Of a stretch of 64,000 nt of DNA, positions 19,793-32,448 are shown in pieces. Below the pieces are notes generated by a model. The model saw only the letters and a program-made list of their open reading frames with translations. It ran no database searches and had not been told where the DNA came from. Made by a program: the position numbers and the translations under genes. The stretch comes from Cordilura impudica (taxonomy: Eukaryota; Arthropoda; Insecta; Diptera; Scathophagidae), in assembly GCA_963682025.1 (NCBI GenBank), contig OY821519.1:94788585-94852584 (forward strand). Direction: 5' to 3'. How positions within the stretch are numbered: the stretch's first letter is position 1; each line of letters begins with the position of its first letter.

Positions 19793-22398
19793 CCCGAATT
19801 GTCCCACAATTATTTTTTTTTTTGGAATATCCAATATTTGCTCGCATAAAATAATTGAATGGTGACTAATGATTACAGAAATATTAACAAAACATTTTTT
19901 CATTACGTGGTTTGTTCGGTGGGGGGCCGTTGCCATATGGCAACACTGGGTCATACTGGAAAATTACATGCAAATAAATAAAATCTATGTTAAAATTTTT
20001 TTCAAATAATTTCTTTACTTTTAAAAGCAAATAATAACATTAAAAAACATTAAATTAAAATTAAATACACGTTTTTGTAAGTTTTTAAAACAATTCAAAA
20101 TAGTAAAATAAAATAAATATACACAAAAACATTTTTTTTCTTTTGTATATTTTACATTTTGGTATAATATTTTTCAAAACAATTGATGCACATACCAATA
20201 TTACATTTTTACAGGCAGTACGCACAGTACTCGTGCAGGTGCCTTCAGCACATCGTCTTTTCTTTTCGATAGTCATTGGCCAATGGTTGACTCCATCATA
20301 GCGAAGTGATTCCAGCACCGTTCCTTCCATTTTGCGTTTTCGTGTTGCACCAGGACTAATGTTTGCAGTAAAATGTCGCAATCTGTCGTCGAAATTCTAA
20401 TTGTGGCATAGTCTGTTCTACAGATCTCTGTAGTTGCCATGCATTTTGAACCGACACATCAACCAACCAAGTAAATATGGAACTCCACCATTTTTTCCTC
20501 TATTTGCAATTCGATATAGACTTACGTTTTGGTCCATTTCTGTCAACGCCTCCCATATATTGATTATATTTTCCAATAACGTTCGGACGAGGCAAATTTA
20601 TTTTTCGCATTTGTGCTTTGCTGCAGTTGATGCAGCACATACTACTGAATTATCCACCCATTTCGTCAATACAATGTTTCCGTCATTTATTTTTTTTTTT
20701 AAACAGAATAACCACGTTCCATTTTTTTCAACTTGTCTTTGGACGGCAAAGGACAATTTTTTGGAATTCTGTTTTCTCGAATTGTACCAGTGGCATCTAT
20801 CCTCGAGATTTCAAATATGACAGTAATGGAAATAAGTTGTCGAAATAGAATGAGAATGGCAGTGCCTGCACTTCCGGCGTGAAATCATCAATCATATTTA
20901 TAAAAGGGGCAGCGCATTTTCCGAATATCTCTTCCTACTTCGGATTTGACTTGGGATTTTGGACTTCATAAATCTCAAAGTTTATTAAATAACCTGCTGG
21001 AGTACACAACGACCATAGCTTATAGCCAAAGCGCATCGGTTTACCTTTGATGAATTGCTTGCAGCCATGTCTGCAATCATGCTCTCGTCATAAGACAAAT
21101 GCTGCTCAGGATGAAAATGTTTTAGCATATTTGCCTTCAAATGGTCTGTTATAGGCCGTAGTTTCCACATTTTATCACTATCCGTAACTTTTTTACAGCT
21201 GTCCTCAAAATGGAGAAATTGCAATATTTGCTGAAATCTTTATCAGAATATTTAGCATCTCATCAGCGGTACTCCAAGCCGTTCTTATACGACTGTGATA
21301 GTTATAACCAGAAACAAACAAGATACCAATAAACACTTTGAACTCCTGTACTGTTATATTAGGGTTTGGTTTCCCAAGAAAAATAGCATATTTTCCGGAT
21401 TCGTCGCAAATGTGTTGAATCAAATCATCGTCAAAAATTTGCTCGTGTGGTGGTACTTCGCAGTCTTTATAATTTGCTGGTGGAAATATTGGAATGATAT
21501 CTGTAGAGTTATCTTTTATCCAAACCAATTGTTTTGTTTTATTGTGTTGTGGTAATTTAATAGTTGATTTCGATGGGATAACTTTACGTAATCTGCCTTT
21601 TATAGTTGAAGTCGATTGCTCGTTCACAGAAACATCCAAAAGATTTGTTTCTATATTTACTGCAGAGTTGTCCAATATGTCTGCGAAAATATTTTTATCA
21701 AATGTGAGTTCGTCATCCGGTTCATCCAACTGAAGTGCACCAGCTGTATACACGTGTTTTCCAGATCGAAATACTATTTCACAGTTTGATTTTAGTTGAC
21801 CTGCACATACATTATCTAGGATGGCCTCCTCTTCATCTATACCATCGTCTTCACCACTAACCACCCCATTTTCGTTTTCAGGCGGCAATATATGTATAGC
21901 TTCAGGTACGTCATCTTCGAGACTCAACTCTTCCAAATAGTCGATTGCCTGAAATTTTACTTTTTAATATTTTGAAAATTCCAGTATGACCCGGCGTTGC
22001 CATATGGCAACGGCGATATAAAATATCAAAAAAACTATATAAAAACAAAACATTTTCAAAAAGTTAATATTTCTAAATAATCTCCCATCTATCTAGATTA
22101 TAATTCATCATAGGAAACCAATTGGATATAAACATTAGATATTATACAAATATATTTAACTCCTCATGAATTCAGATTTGCACTTTTTTGACATTATTTT
22201 TTTTATAACTTCTTTGTATGACTATCACGTAAAAACTAAACAAGATATTGTTTATCTACTTGTAATGGAAATCAATTGTACTTTTTAGAACACAAAATCG
22301 TCGCCTACTTAAAATTTTAACAATACGTTGATTTTTAAAAAATCTGTAACTGCAGACCATTTCTGCGTTGGCATATGGACACACTGGGACAATTCGGG
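19793..22398 (-). mobile_element. piggyBac-family transposon, 2.6 kb, inactive
   Basis: Flanked by TTAA on both sides (19789-19792 and 22399-22402), with 14-bp TIRs CCCGAATTGTCCCA. Subterminal inverted repeats of about 34 bp, centred on GTTGCCATATGGCAAC, lie at about 19925-19960 and 21984-22018. In unit 1 the same site is a single TTAA (CTTTAATATG, about 14438). It contains a decayed transposase on the minus strand. Confidence 0.92.
20085..21936 (-). pseudogene. piggyBac transposase, frameshifted
   Basis: The acidic N-terminus (MEELSLEDDVPEAIHILPPE) leads to the start of the DDE_Tnp_1_7 domain (ITVQEFKVFIGILFVSGYNY) in the frame 21936-21205. The frame shifts at about 21220. [13 protein letters not shown] (first catalytic Asp near 21088) is followed by another shift near 21050, after which [20 protein letters not shown] and [14 protein letters not shown] are readable. 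The C-terminal Cys-rich finger (RRCAEGTCTSTVRTAC) is at about 20200-20260 and is itself shifted. Ordinary ORFs on the plus strand here are shadows. Confidence 0.88.
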
Positions 22399-22605
22399 TT
22401 AATATGTAAATACATTAGGAATGTTAAGCTCAAAATTGATTCTGTTGTAAATTCATAATGTTATTTGGAAATAAATTCATAATACTATTTGGAAATACTT
22501 ATGAAATTAAAAGATTTAATTTAACATTTTTTAATATTTAATTATGTGTAGTTAAAAATCAATGTCAATGTTGAAACAAACTAAAGTTTAAATAAGAGTT
22601 TAAAG

Positions 22606-22614
22606 TATAAATAG
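22606..22614 (+). promoter_or_regulatory. TATA box of gene C
   Basis: TATAAATAG, 92 bp before the ATG. The region from about 22403 to the ATG is nearly identical to that of gene B, so the core promoter was duplicated intact, with the piggyBac ending about 200 bp upstream of it. Confidence 0.8.
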
Positions 22615-22697
22615 CCAAGTTAGATTTCATATTAGCCACAGTAGTCGTAGCCAGTTCAATTGTTTCTTCAAATTACAATAATAATCAATTAAATATT

Positions 22698-24324
22698 ATG
22701 CGTTTTCTTACTACCACAATTGCCTTAGTAGCCGTATGCTGTTTGGCTGTGTCTGGACATTCACATCATGGTCATCATGGACATGGACATGGGCATAGTG
22801 AGGAGATAGGCTACTCACTATTTATAAAACACGGACACCACGGAGGACACGGCGGACATGGCGGTCATGGAGGTCATGGAGGTCATGGCGGTAAAGGTGG
22901 ACATCATGGTGGTCATGATGGCGGACATCACGGTGGTCATGATGGTGGACATCACGGTGGTCATGATGGTGGACATCATGGTGGTCATCATGGTGGTCAT
23001 GATGGCGGACATGATGGTGGTCATCATGGTGGTCATGACGGTGGACATCATGGTGGTCATGATGGTGGTCATGATGGTGGTCATGATGGTGGTCATGATG
23101 GTGGACATCATGGTGGTCATGATGGTGGACATCATGGTGGTCATCATGGAGGTCATGATGGTGGACATCATGGTGGTCATGATGGTGGACATCACGGTGG
23201 TCATGATGGTGGACATCATGGTGGTCATCATGGTGGTCATGACGGTGGACATCATGGTGGTCATGATGGTGGTCATGATGGTGGACATCATGGTGGTCAT
23301 CATGGCGGTCATGATGGTGGACATCATGGTGGTCATGATAGTGGACATCATGGTGGTCATGATAGTGGACATCATGGTGGTCATGATGGCGGTCATGATG
23401 GTGGACATCATGGTGGTCATGATGGTGGTCATGATGGTGGACATCATGGCGGACATCATGGTGGACATCATGGTGGTCATCATGGTGGTCATGATGGTGG
23501 ACATCATGGTGGTCATCATGGCGGTCATGATGGTGGACATCATGGTGGTCATGATGGTGGACATCACGGTGGTCATGATGGTGGACATCATGGTGGTCAT
23601 GATGGTGGACATCACGGTGGTCATGATGGTGGACATCATGGTGGCCATGATGGTGGACATCACGGCGGTCACGATGATGGACATCATGGTGGACATCATG
23701 GCGGACATCATGGTGGCCATCATGGTGGTCATGACGGTGGGCATCATGGTGGTCATGATCATGGTCATGATCATCATGCCCATCCTAAATACGAATTCGA
23801 ATATGGTGTTAAGGACACAAAAACCGGTGACATTAAAAGCCACAAAGAACACAGAGATGGTGATAAGGTTAAGGGTAAGTTTCCAGAAAAGATTACAATG
23901 TATACTAGTGATCCTACACTGAGTTAGTTACATCGTTATACAATTGAATCGTTCATATGTAGTTTCTTAAAAACATGGTTGTGGCCATTTTCATTTGTTA
24001 CATAGAATCCACAGTAGTTGAAACATTATAACAGTCTTATAACCAGTTTCATTTTCTATTCCATTTTTAGGCAGCTACACATTCAAAGAAGCTGATGGCA
24101 CCACCCGTCATGTAGAATACTCTGCCGATAAAAAGAACGGTTTCACAGCAAAAGTTCATAAAATCGGGCATGCTCACGCTGACCATGGACATGGACATGG
24201 TCACCACGGTCACCATGGCCATCACGGACATGGCCATCACCATCACGCTAGCAGTTATGTTCATTTCAAAAAATACGAAGAAATGAAACACCACGGTCAC
24301 CATGGCCATCACGGACACCACTAA
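22698..24324 (+). CDS. Gene C: histidine/glycine-rich RR-2 cuticular protein (copy of B)
   Basis: Exons 22698-23874 and 24071-24324 (donor G|GTAAGT, acceptor TTTTAG|GC, 196-bp intron) encode 476 residues. The signal peptide is identical to that of B. The His-Gly-Asp array is slightly shorter, with units gained and lost relative to B (for example four consecutive GGHD units near 23060-23100, and no GEHH unit). RR-2 lies at about 363-424, with FEYGVKDTKTGD where B has FDYG. Exon 2 differs from that of B by only a few bases. Same inferred role as B: a secreted chitin-binding cuticle protein. Confidence 0.92.
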
Positions 24325-24643
24325 GTAGCTCGATTGTGTTTACCCTTCGGCAAAGACTATATCAATTAATCTGAAAGTTTGATGCCGTGGCTGCCGAAAC
24401 TAGTACATTATACCAAATTAGTATTATAAAAAGTAGTTTAAATTAAATCGTATGTGTATACATCTGAATAAGAAATAAGTTAGAATTAATTACATTCCTA
24501 GTTTATATTCTTCTATATCCTATTTGATATCCTATTTTGTATATAATATATATTAATTTTTTTACTTTTTTTTACTTAAAACCTTAAAAATTTTTCATAA
24601 AATATATTATTTTTTAATTATCCTTAATTAAATGAGTTAAAAT

Positions 24644-24649
24644 AATAAA
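24644..24649 (+). promoter_or_regulatory. Probable poly(A) signal of gene C
   Basis: AATAAA about 320 bp after the stop, at the same position as after gene B. Confidence 0.5.
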
Positions 24650-24658
24650 CTGAATTTT

Positions 24659-25224
24659 AAAATATGAAATATGAGCCTTCGCATTGGTTATTTTGGAATT
24701 ACGAGCCTCAACAATAAATAGATAAATAAATAAATAATGTTTTTGACTGTGCAACACTAAAGGGCCTCTTTATGATGAAATAATGTTAACTTGAATTTGA
24801 ATTTATTGAATCTGTACACAGGCAACAAGGAATTTAAAAAAAACTGCCCTTTAGTTCGGCAATATTCTGGTCAAACATGTGTTGATAAACAATTATTTCC
24901 CTGCGATTTTCGGGCTTAGAATACGAAAAAAAAAATTTGAAGTAAGTACTCCCATTTGGAGTGCAAATTAATTGTTGGGTAATGTTATCAAACATCATAT
25001 AAAACCGTTTTATATATACAAGTAGCGTCGTGTCATCAGTAGAGAAAATATTCTCTCAAAAAGTACGGAATTTATCGCCAACCGAATTGCAGTGAATTTA
25101 TTTAATAGCCTAATTGCAGTTTGCTTAATTTAAGAATAAATATGAATAAATATTCTATCAGAATAGAAAGTTGTTAGGTCCAATTATATTTCCTTTGATA
25201 CAGTCGAAAATACACCTGATTTTT
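24659..25224. other. No gene seen; (AAAT)n run
   Basis: Unique-looking spacer with an (AAAT)n run near 24710-24737. About 25065-25215 holds a weak match (ACCGAATTG…GATACAGTCGAAAATAC) to sequences at about 14206-14330 and 54325-54475, a possible old dispersed repeat. Confidence 0.4.
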
Positions 25225-26010
25225 TATACCCTATACCACTATGAGGTTTGGGTATAATGACTTTGTGCTGCTGTTTGTAACTACCAAAAATATTTGACCT
25301 AGACCCGTCTTTTATTATACCGATCGAATCAGAATCACTATCTGATTCGATTTAACGATGTCCGTCCCTCCGTCCGTCCGTCTGTGTGTCCATGTAAAGC
25401 TTGTAATCAAACTGCAGGTCGCAAATATGACTATATTTTGACGAAATTTGGTATATAAGCTTTTATCAGCCATATGATGAACGCTATTGAAATTGGTGAG
25501 AGTCAGACCTAGCCCCCATACAAATGACCCCTATGAAATCGACATAAATTGCCATAAGATCCAAATTGTCATATAGATCTTAGTCAAATTGGGTTTATAT
25601 GCGCTTATTACATCCATTAATGAGTAGTCCGAAAATGATCCCTATGGGACAACTCTTAGTCACAGGCCCCATATAGAGCTGCTTCCCGATCTTCACTTAA
25701 ATTTATCAAAAAACAAAAATGTTGCACTGATTCTTCTCAAATTTTGTTTATATATAATTTTGCAAAATACAAGAGACTTTACCAAACATGGCCAGGCTCG
25801 GTCCATTTTTGGGCCTAGTCCCCATATAGATATAGCATCCGATACGAACTTTTTCATATCTGCAGCCAAAAAATTAATAAAAATCCCACTCAAATTTGGT
25901 TTATACTTATTTTCTATATCCAGTTAGTTGGGTCTAAGAGATGGGTCTCTAAACGCATGGTATAGGGTATCGTATAGTCGGTTAGGACGACTATAATTTT
26001 CTTACTTGTT
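25225..26010 (+). mobile_element. Mini-me-like GTCY element, copy A3
   Basis: Full-length copy from TATACCCTATACCACTATG to CTTACTTGTT, with the GTCC tract at about 25360-25385. The terminal palindrome has decayed (GTCGGTTAGGACGAC). Confidence 0.7.
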
Positions 26011-26606
26011 TTTTATTGGATTATCCATTGGATTTTAAATAAAAACAAAAAAATGTCGTATTATTTACTTAACATCTAATCGAGCAAATTTCAATCTAGA
26101 AAACTTTATTTTTTTCAGACAGATGAGGTGTTTTTCTACCGCGCCGCACAATGTGGGAAGAATAAAGTTAAAAACTAAGACAAGTAAGAAAATAATAATC
26201 GCCGTAGACCGAATATACGGTACCATATACGATACATAGGTCCAACTAATTGGATACAGAAAATAAGCACAAGCCAATGTTATTAATTTGGTTGCATGCA
26301 GATCTGAAAAAGTTCATATCGGATGCTATATTTATATGGGGAATAGGTCGCGAAATGTTTAGATACTTACCATATTTGGCAAAGTTACAGTACTGTGCGA
26401 ATTAATGTGACATGTGATAATTAAGACCGTTGCACTTGTTATTCGTAGTATGCAACATGTATATGTAAAAATAGCGACCGTTTTGTGCTCGTGTTCTCCC
26501 AATCAGTTACGAGACACGCCAAGCTACACACGTGGTAAATTTTGTAATTTTTTTTGAATTAAAGTTATTTTTTAAGATGGCTGTATCTTCGGAAAAACCC
26601 AGTAAA

Positions 26607-27012
26607 GCCGTTTTCTTTTCTGACAAAAAATGTCGCCCTTTTTTGCCTTTTTTTCGAAAAGTGTATTTTTTTATATATACCGAATTAAGACCAACCCTTA
26701 TCTTATACATCAATCGAAAGGTCTCAAAGTAGAGCCCTCGTAAATCACAAAAAATTCCAGTCATTGACCTCTTTTAGGTCAAAGTGTGAGAATATTTCGC
26801 CATTGTTCCCCTTTTATGAATATTTTCACTCTATGACTTCCAAGAGGATATTAATCAAAATTTTTTTGCATTTATGAACACAGCACTTTGAGACCTTTCG
26901 ATTGGTATATAATATAAGGTTTCTCTTAATTCAGAATATATAAAAAAAAATACACTTTTCCAAAAAAGGGCAAAAAAAGGGCAACATTTTTTTTTTCAGA
27001 AAAGAAAACGGC
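26607..27012. mobile_element. Foldback MITE nested in Tc1-c
   Basis: About 120-bp arms (from GCCGTTTTCTTTTCTGA at 26607, and its complement ending at 27012) are inverted repeats around a ~160-bp centre. It interrupts the 5' part of Tc1-c between its TIR and the transposase remnant. Target duplication not resolved. Confidence 0.65.
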
Positions 27013-27047
27013 ATAAGATTGTTAATTTAAGTGAATAGACAGCAATG

Positions 27048-27927
27048 ACCAAAAGATATAGCCAAGGAGTGTGGTGTGAGTTAAGGAGCCATTAACAAGA
27101 AGTTCAAACAAAAAAGGGGGACTGGGAAGATTGAGAAGAACAGAAAAGTTAAATATCGAAGGAAAAGAAAGACTACAGCAAGAGATGAAGCTTTTCTCAT
27201 AAGGGAAAGTAAAGAAAACCCATGAATTTATCGTACGAAAACGCCTTATTGAAGGTGGATGAAAAATATTCAGACCTTAAAGAAAGCATTAATGAATACT
27301 GCTATGATGAAAAAGCGATATTACAGGATGAAAAAATATGTAGGCTGGAATGTTGAAGACTGAAGAAAAATGTTGTTCTCAGATGAGAGCCATTTTTTGG
27401 AACAAGGACAGCGAGCTCGTTACGTTAGAAAAACCAGCAACGAAAAACTTACAACAAAACATTTAGATCAGACAGTCAAACACCCATTAATAACGATGTT
27501 CTGGTGCTGCTTTTCTTATAAAGGAACAGGATCCCTTGTCCCGAATGAAAGCATGATGAACTCTCAAAAATACAAAGACTTGTTGGAGCAGAGATTGGAA
27601 ACATAGCTAAGAAAAGTTGATTCCAGCAATCAAGCCGTTTTTCAATAAGATTCAGCTCAATGTCATGTGTCCAAGGCCATGATGAAATATTTCAGACAAA
27701 AAAAAATTACATGTCTTGAAGGGGCAGGTAACTCTCCGGATCTTAATCGAATTGAAAATCTATGGGCTGTGGTTAAAGCAAGACTTAGAAAAATTGATTG
27801 CACAACCAAAAAAAAAAAAAAACTGAATGAAGCAGTAATTCAGACCTGGTTTAGAGACACGCAGATATCAGAAAATTCAAAAAAAAAAAAAATTGTAGAC
27901 TATGCCAAATCGTGTACAAGAAGTTAA
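27048..27927 (+). pseudogene. Tc1-like transposase with stops
   Basis: PKDIAKECGVS-stop-GAINKKFKQ is the first HTH. KRKTTARDEAFLIRESKENP marks the linker. The catalytic region begins MLFSDESHFLEQG (27370), then TMFWCCFSYKGTGSLV, a stop at 27603-27605, DSAQCHVSKAM, and GNSPDLNRIENLWAVVK (last catalytic acid). Several in-frame stops make it inactive. Confidence 0.85.
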
Positions 27928-29078
27928 AAAAGTTACAGGCGGAGACATTTCGTACTAAAAAAAATTTGTTATTGTCAGTGTTTCTCTGATTTTTCCTCAA
28001 TAAAGAACTTTTATTATTTTTTTCAATTCATTACTTGTATTCACATTAATTCGAACAATACTGTACTTATTTTTTGCTAACACATACAAAAACAAGTAAG
28101 AGTGTTAAATTCGGCTGTGACGAATCTTTGATACCCTCCACCTCGGTTTGAGTATTGATAATAAATGTAAACAAAATATTGGAAAAAGTAAACAATTTGT
28201 TAAACTTAATACCAAATTATTTCAGAAAATTCTTTGGGTTGGTTTTCGTCTTTCTATTATTTCGGATTTATTTCGGTGTTTGCTTTTTGGTCATCGTGGT
28301 TGCTGTTCGGCATGCATTTAGGTTGTATAGCTATATGCATGCGTTTCCGGTTATATGACATAACTTCTCGTTTAATTTAGTTTTTGCTAATTAAATAGCT
28401 CGCCCTAACCTCCATTGCAAAGGTAATGGTTGTGTAGGGTGGCTATACGCATTAAATCTTGCTAATTGGAGATGGCTGTATAGTTTCTTTTAACTGACCA
28501 AATATTTCTTCATTGTGGCCATATAGGTCGGATGGAGTAACAAAATAATAACCAAAAAAAAAAGCCATCTCTACTTTTTTATTAAAATATTGATATATTT
28601 GGAAAACATAGAGAATAAATTTATAATAATAAATAATCAAATTAGGTATGCCAAACGCAAAAAACCAAATGTCCCAAACATTTTAAATAAAATAATTTGT
28701 TATCTTTATTTTCTGAAAAACTTTAAATTTTCATCCAAAAAAAATTATGAAAAATAATACATAAATAACATTCTCATCAAATTGCGTTTATTTATGTAAC
28801 AATTTTTGTGTTCGCAATTCTTAAATATCATTTGAGATTATATAAAATTCATTGAATTTAAATTAATGTTTTCTGTAGTCCGATTCTGTAAATTTCAACG
28901 ATCCGACAATCGCAAAATATATCGACAGCTATTGTTGTTTGCACTAAGGATTAAGTGATTCACTAAGTACATACATCTTAACGACAGTCGACCAATCTAT
29001 TTTTCTATTTATTTAAATTGTAAACGAGTGGCATCTCTGTCAAAATAAGCGAAAAACACAAAGAAGAATAGAAAAAAA

Positions 29079-29795
29079 TAAGAAAGAAACCCTATCTCTT
29101 CGGTCGAACTAATTGGATATAGCAAATAAGCATAAACTAAATTTGAGTGGCATTTTTATTAATTTTTTTCGCTGCAGATATGAAAAAGTTTATATCGGAT
29201 ATTATATTTATATGGGGACTAAGTCGAAAAATGGATCGATCCTGACCATATTTGGTATAGTCACTTATACTTTGAAAAAATATATACAAACTAAATTTGA
29301 GAAAAATCTGCCCAATATTTTTGTTTTTTGATAGATTTAAGTGAAGATCGGGAAGCAGCTCTATATGGGGCCTATGACTACGAATTTTCCTATAGGTAGT
29401 AATTTTGAACTACTAATTAATGGATGTAATAAACACATACAAACCCAATTTGACTGAGATCTATATGATAATTTGGAACTTATGGCAATTTATGTCGATT
29501 TCATAGGGGTCATTTGTGTGGGGGCTAGGTCTGAACATGGACCGATTCTCACCAATTTCAATAGCGTTCATCCCATGGCCGATGAAAGCTTATATATCAA
29601 ATTTCATCAAAATATATTCATATTTGCGACCTGTAGTTTGATTACAAGCTTTACATGGACACACAGACGGACGGACGGACGGACATGGCTATTTCGACTT
29701 AAAAAGTGATTCTGAGTCGATCGGTATAATTAAAGATGGGTCTAGGACGAATATTTTTGGTTGTTACAAACAGCAGCACAAAGTCATTATACCCA
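29079..29795 (-). mobile_element. Mini-me-like GTCY element, copy A4
   Basis: Inverted copy lacking its terminal palindrome. The GTCC tract (GGAC on this strand) is at about 29668-29683. It joins head-to-tail with A5. Confidence 0.7.
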
Positions 29796-30574
29796 AAGAA
29801 AATTATAGTCGGTCTAGACCGACTATACGATACCCTATACCAAGCGTTTAGAAACCCTATCTCTTAGGCCCAACTAACTGGACATTGAAAATAAGCAAAA
29901 ACCAAATTTGAGTGGGATTTTTATTAATTTTTTTGGCTGCAGATATGAAAAAGTTCATATCGGATGCTATATCTATAAAGGGACTAGGTCCAAAAATGGA
30001 CTGATCCTGATCATGTTTGGTAAAGTCTCGTGTATTTTGCAAAAATATGTAGAAACAAAATTTGAGAAGAATCAGTGCAATATTTTTGTTTTTTAATAGA
30101 TTTAAGTGAAGATCGGGAAGCAGCTCCATATGGGGTCAAACGGATCATTTGTAGACTACTCATTAGTGGATGTAATGAACGCATACAACCCCAATTTGAA
30201 TAAGATCTATATGACAATTTGGTTCTTATGGCAATTTATGTCGATTTCATATGGGTAATTTGTATGGGGGCTAGGTCTGAACATGGACCGATTCTCACCA
30301 ATTTCAATAGCGTTCATCCCATGGCCGATAAAAGCTTATATACCAAATTTCATCAAAATATGTTCATATTTGCGACCTGCAGTTTGATTACAAGCTTTAC
30401 ATGGACACACAGACGGACGGACGGACGGACGGACGGACATTGTTAAATCAACTCAGAAAGTGATTCTGATTCGATCGGTATAATTAAAGATGGGTCTAGG
30501 TCAAATATTTTTGGTTGTTACAAACAGCAGCACAAAGTCATTATACCCAAACCACATAGTGGTATAGGGTATAA
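29796..30574 (-). mobile_element. Mini-me-like GTCY element, copy A5
   Basis: Full-length inverted copy with the intact palindrome (core GTCGGTCTAGACCGAC at about 29808-29823) and a GGAC tract at about 30416-30438. It ends …CACATAGTGGTATAGGGTATA. Second dimer of this family in the window. Confidence 0.7.
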
Positions 30575-32448
30575 AAACAAATTCGTGTTTGACAGGATGA
30601 TTTTATGTTTATGTTTAATATCTCTATTTTTTTTACTAATATTTCTGTTTATTTATTTGAAAATGGTATTTAATTTTTTTTATTTATATAAAAAAGTTTT
30701 TTAATAAAAGCAAAATATTTTCACTATTTTATGATTTTTATTTATGTATGACAACATTTCAACCTAAAAATTTAAGTTTTTATGGATTGAATAAACAACA
30801 CAAAAATGGTTGTCGTTTAGATAACAACAACAGCTGACTTTAACAATAGCGAATATCGTTTAAAAATTTACTGATAATTTTGCAATTTTCTTTTTTTAAC
30901 GATTCGACTATCGTTAAAATAAGTTACTGAATCGCGGTACTGAAAAGTTATTAATTTCTCCTGAACGGCAATATTTTTTTTAAATGTAAACATTTTTTAA
31001 ATGTAAGCATATTTTCACGAATAAAATTTATATATTAAAGATGCAATTGATGTCTTCTAAATTTAAAATTATTATTTCCGATGTTTTGATATGATTTTCT
31101 GAAATTCAATTAATATTTTCTAATTTATATATGGAAATTTAGTTCCAGTTTATAGAATTGATATTTTCTTAAATTTGAATGGAAAATTTAAAAAGTGCAA
31201 TTTTGTATTTATGTAAATAATAATGCTTTAGTAATTATGAACAATTTTTAAAAATTAGATGTAATCGCAATCAGATATTTTGTAGGTAAAGCAGAATAAT
31301 AGTTCTATATAACTATGTAGACACACTGAAGTGACACTCTGTTAATGCAAAAGAAATGTGTTTTCCCCACAACAAAATATTGCAGAATTTTATGTAAATA
31401 AAATAATATACCGATTTATTTCTAACATGAAGTTTTTATGGATATACATATATAGAATATATGTATATTATTTGTATTATTTAATATGTGTATGTATGTA
31501 CATATATGTAAATATTACACACAAAAAATACAAAATCAAACGTTATTTTTGTGTTTTTCTCTTTAAATAAATTAATATATAATTTTTTTTTTTGCTAAAT
31601 TTACATTGTTTTTTTTTTATTAACCACTAGGTACTTTAGATGTTGGTGAATTTTTACTCCCTTTATCTTAACTCGTAGTGTCTGCTTGTCGAACAAATTT
31701 TGGATCGATTTTAACCACTTTCCCGTGACCCAATCGATCTGAAATTTTGCAGGCAGGCTCGTGGCAGTGACAGAAATGATCTAACAAATTTTTTTAGTGA
31801 TTCCAAAACAATGGAAACTTTTAAATTTTTCTACCAGAGTTGATAAAAAAAAATTTACAAAGGGTTTGTTTTTATTATATTATTGCAATAACGACCACAA
31901 AAACAACAAGTCCAGCTATGACAACAATGCAACATTTAGAATAACAACAAGAACGATATAGAAACATCATGTTTTTAATTTTTTTTTTTTTACTTTTTCA
32001 GAGATTTCCCTGGACCTGTTCCAAAGATTTTAATGTTTTTTGAAACAAAAATCTCCCCATGAACTTGGTTAAACATTCTCACTAAAAATGATCACCCTAG
32101 CTGTCCTATTGAGGGCGTGATCGTGAAAAGAACAACATAGAAAATTATATTTTTTCAAGACTTTTTTTAGTTCTTCATTCAAATCTCGGACCCTAATCTG
32201 CCGATTTGGACGATTTTAAATAGCAAAATTCTCAGGATGTTAGTGAATCATTTTTTATGTCAAAGAGCACCCTAGCTGCCCGATTGATGCCGTCGTCGTG
32301 ATTTCCACAGGCGGACAAACGGACATCGCTATATCAACTCCGGTTTTTATAAGGATCACAAATATATATATTTTATGGGGTCCAAAATTTTTTTTCTAAT
32401 TATTACAAACGGAATGATAAACTTATATATACCCTCTGCACACTGGAG

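Larger units (their letters stand above)
16744..24658. repeat. Tandem duplication unit 2 (contains gene C)
   Basis: Second copy of unit 1. Without the foldback (16816-19707) and piggyBac (19793-22398) plus their target duplications it is about 2.4 kb, like unit 1. It ends with …AATAATAAACTGAATTT. Confidence 0.85.
26388..28063 (+). mobile_element. Tc1-like transposon Tc1-c
   Basis: Flanked by TA (26386-26387 and 28064-28065) inside a mini-me copy. Ends CAGTACTGTGCGAATTAATG and CAGTATTGTTCGAATTAATG (minus strand). Confidence 0.85.
26179..28090 (-). mobile_element. Mini-me-like fragment interrupted by Tc1-c
   Basis: 26179-26387 starts ACAAGTAAGAAAATAATAAT and matches the 3' part of the GTCY family inverted, up to CCATATTTGGCAAAGTTA. 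After the Tc1 element it resumes at 28064 (TACTTATTTTTTG…) until family-B copy 2 begins. Confidence 0.6.
28090..32448 (-). mobile_element. Long dispersed repeat family B, copy 2 (with nested dimer)
   Basis: Starts AAACAAGTAAGAGTGTTAAA with the ATTCGGC…GACGAAT hairpin and ends at TATATACCCTCTGCACACTG, the inverse of 58463-61570. Two mini-me elements (29079-30574) are inserted in a poly-A tract. It also lacks about 270 bp present in copy 3 (the equivalent of 59490-59760). Short ORFs inside are not conserved between copies. Confidence 0.65.

Noticed and set aside
20434..20848. Plus-strand ORFs of 76-128 codons
   Set aside because: Shadows of the minus-strand piggyBac transposase; no independent support.
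28155..28358. Small hydrophobic ORF possibly encoding a membrane peptide
   Set aside because: Lies in family-B repeat copy 2 and is not conserved in the equivalent places of the other two copies.
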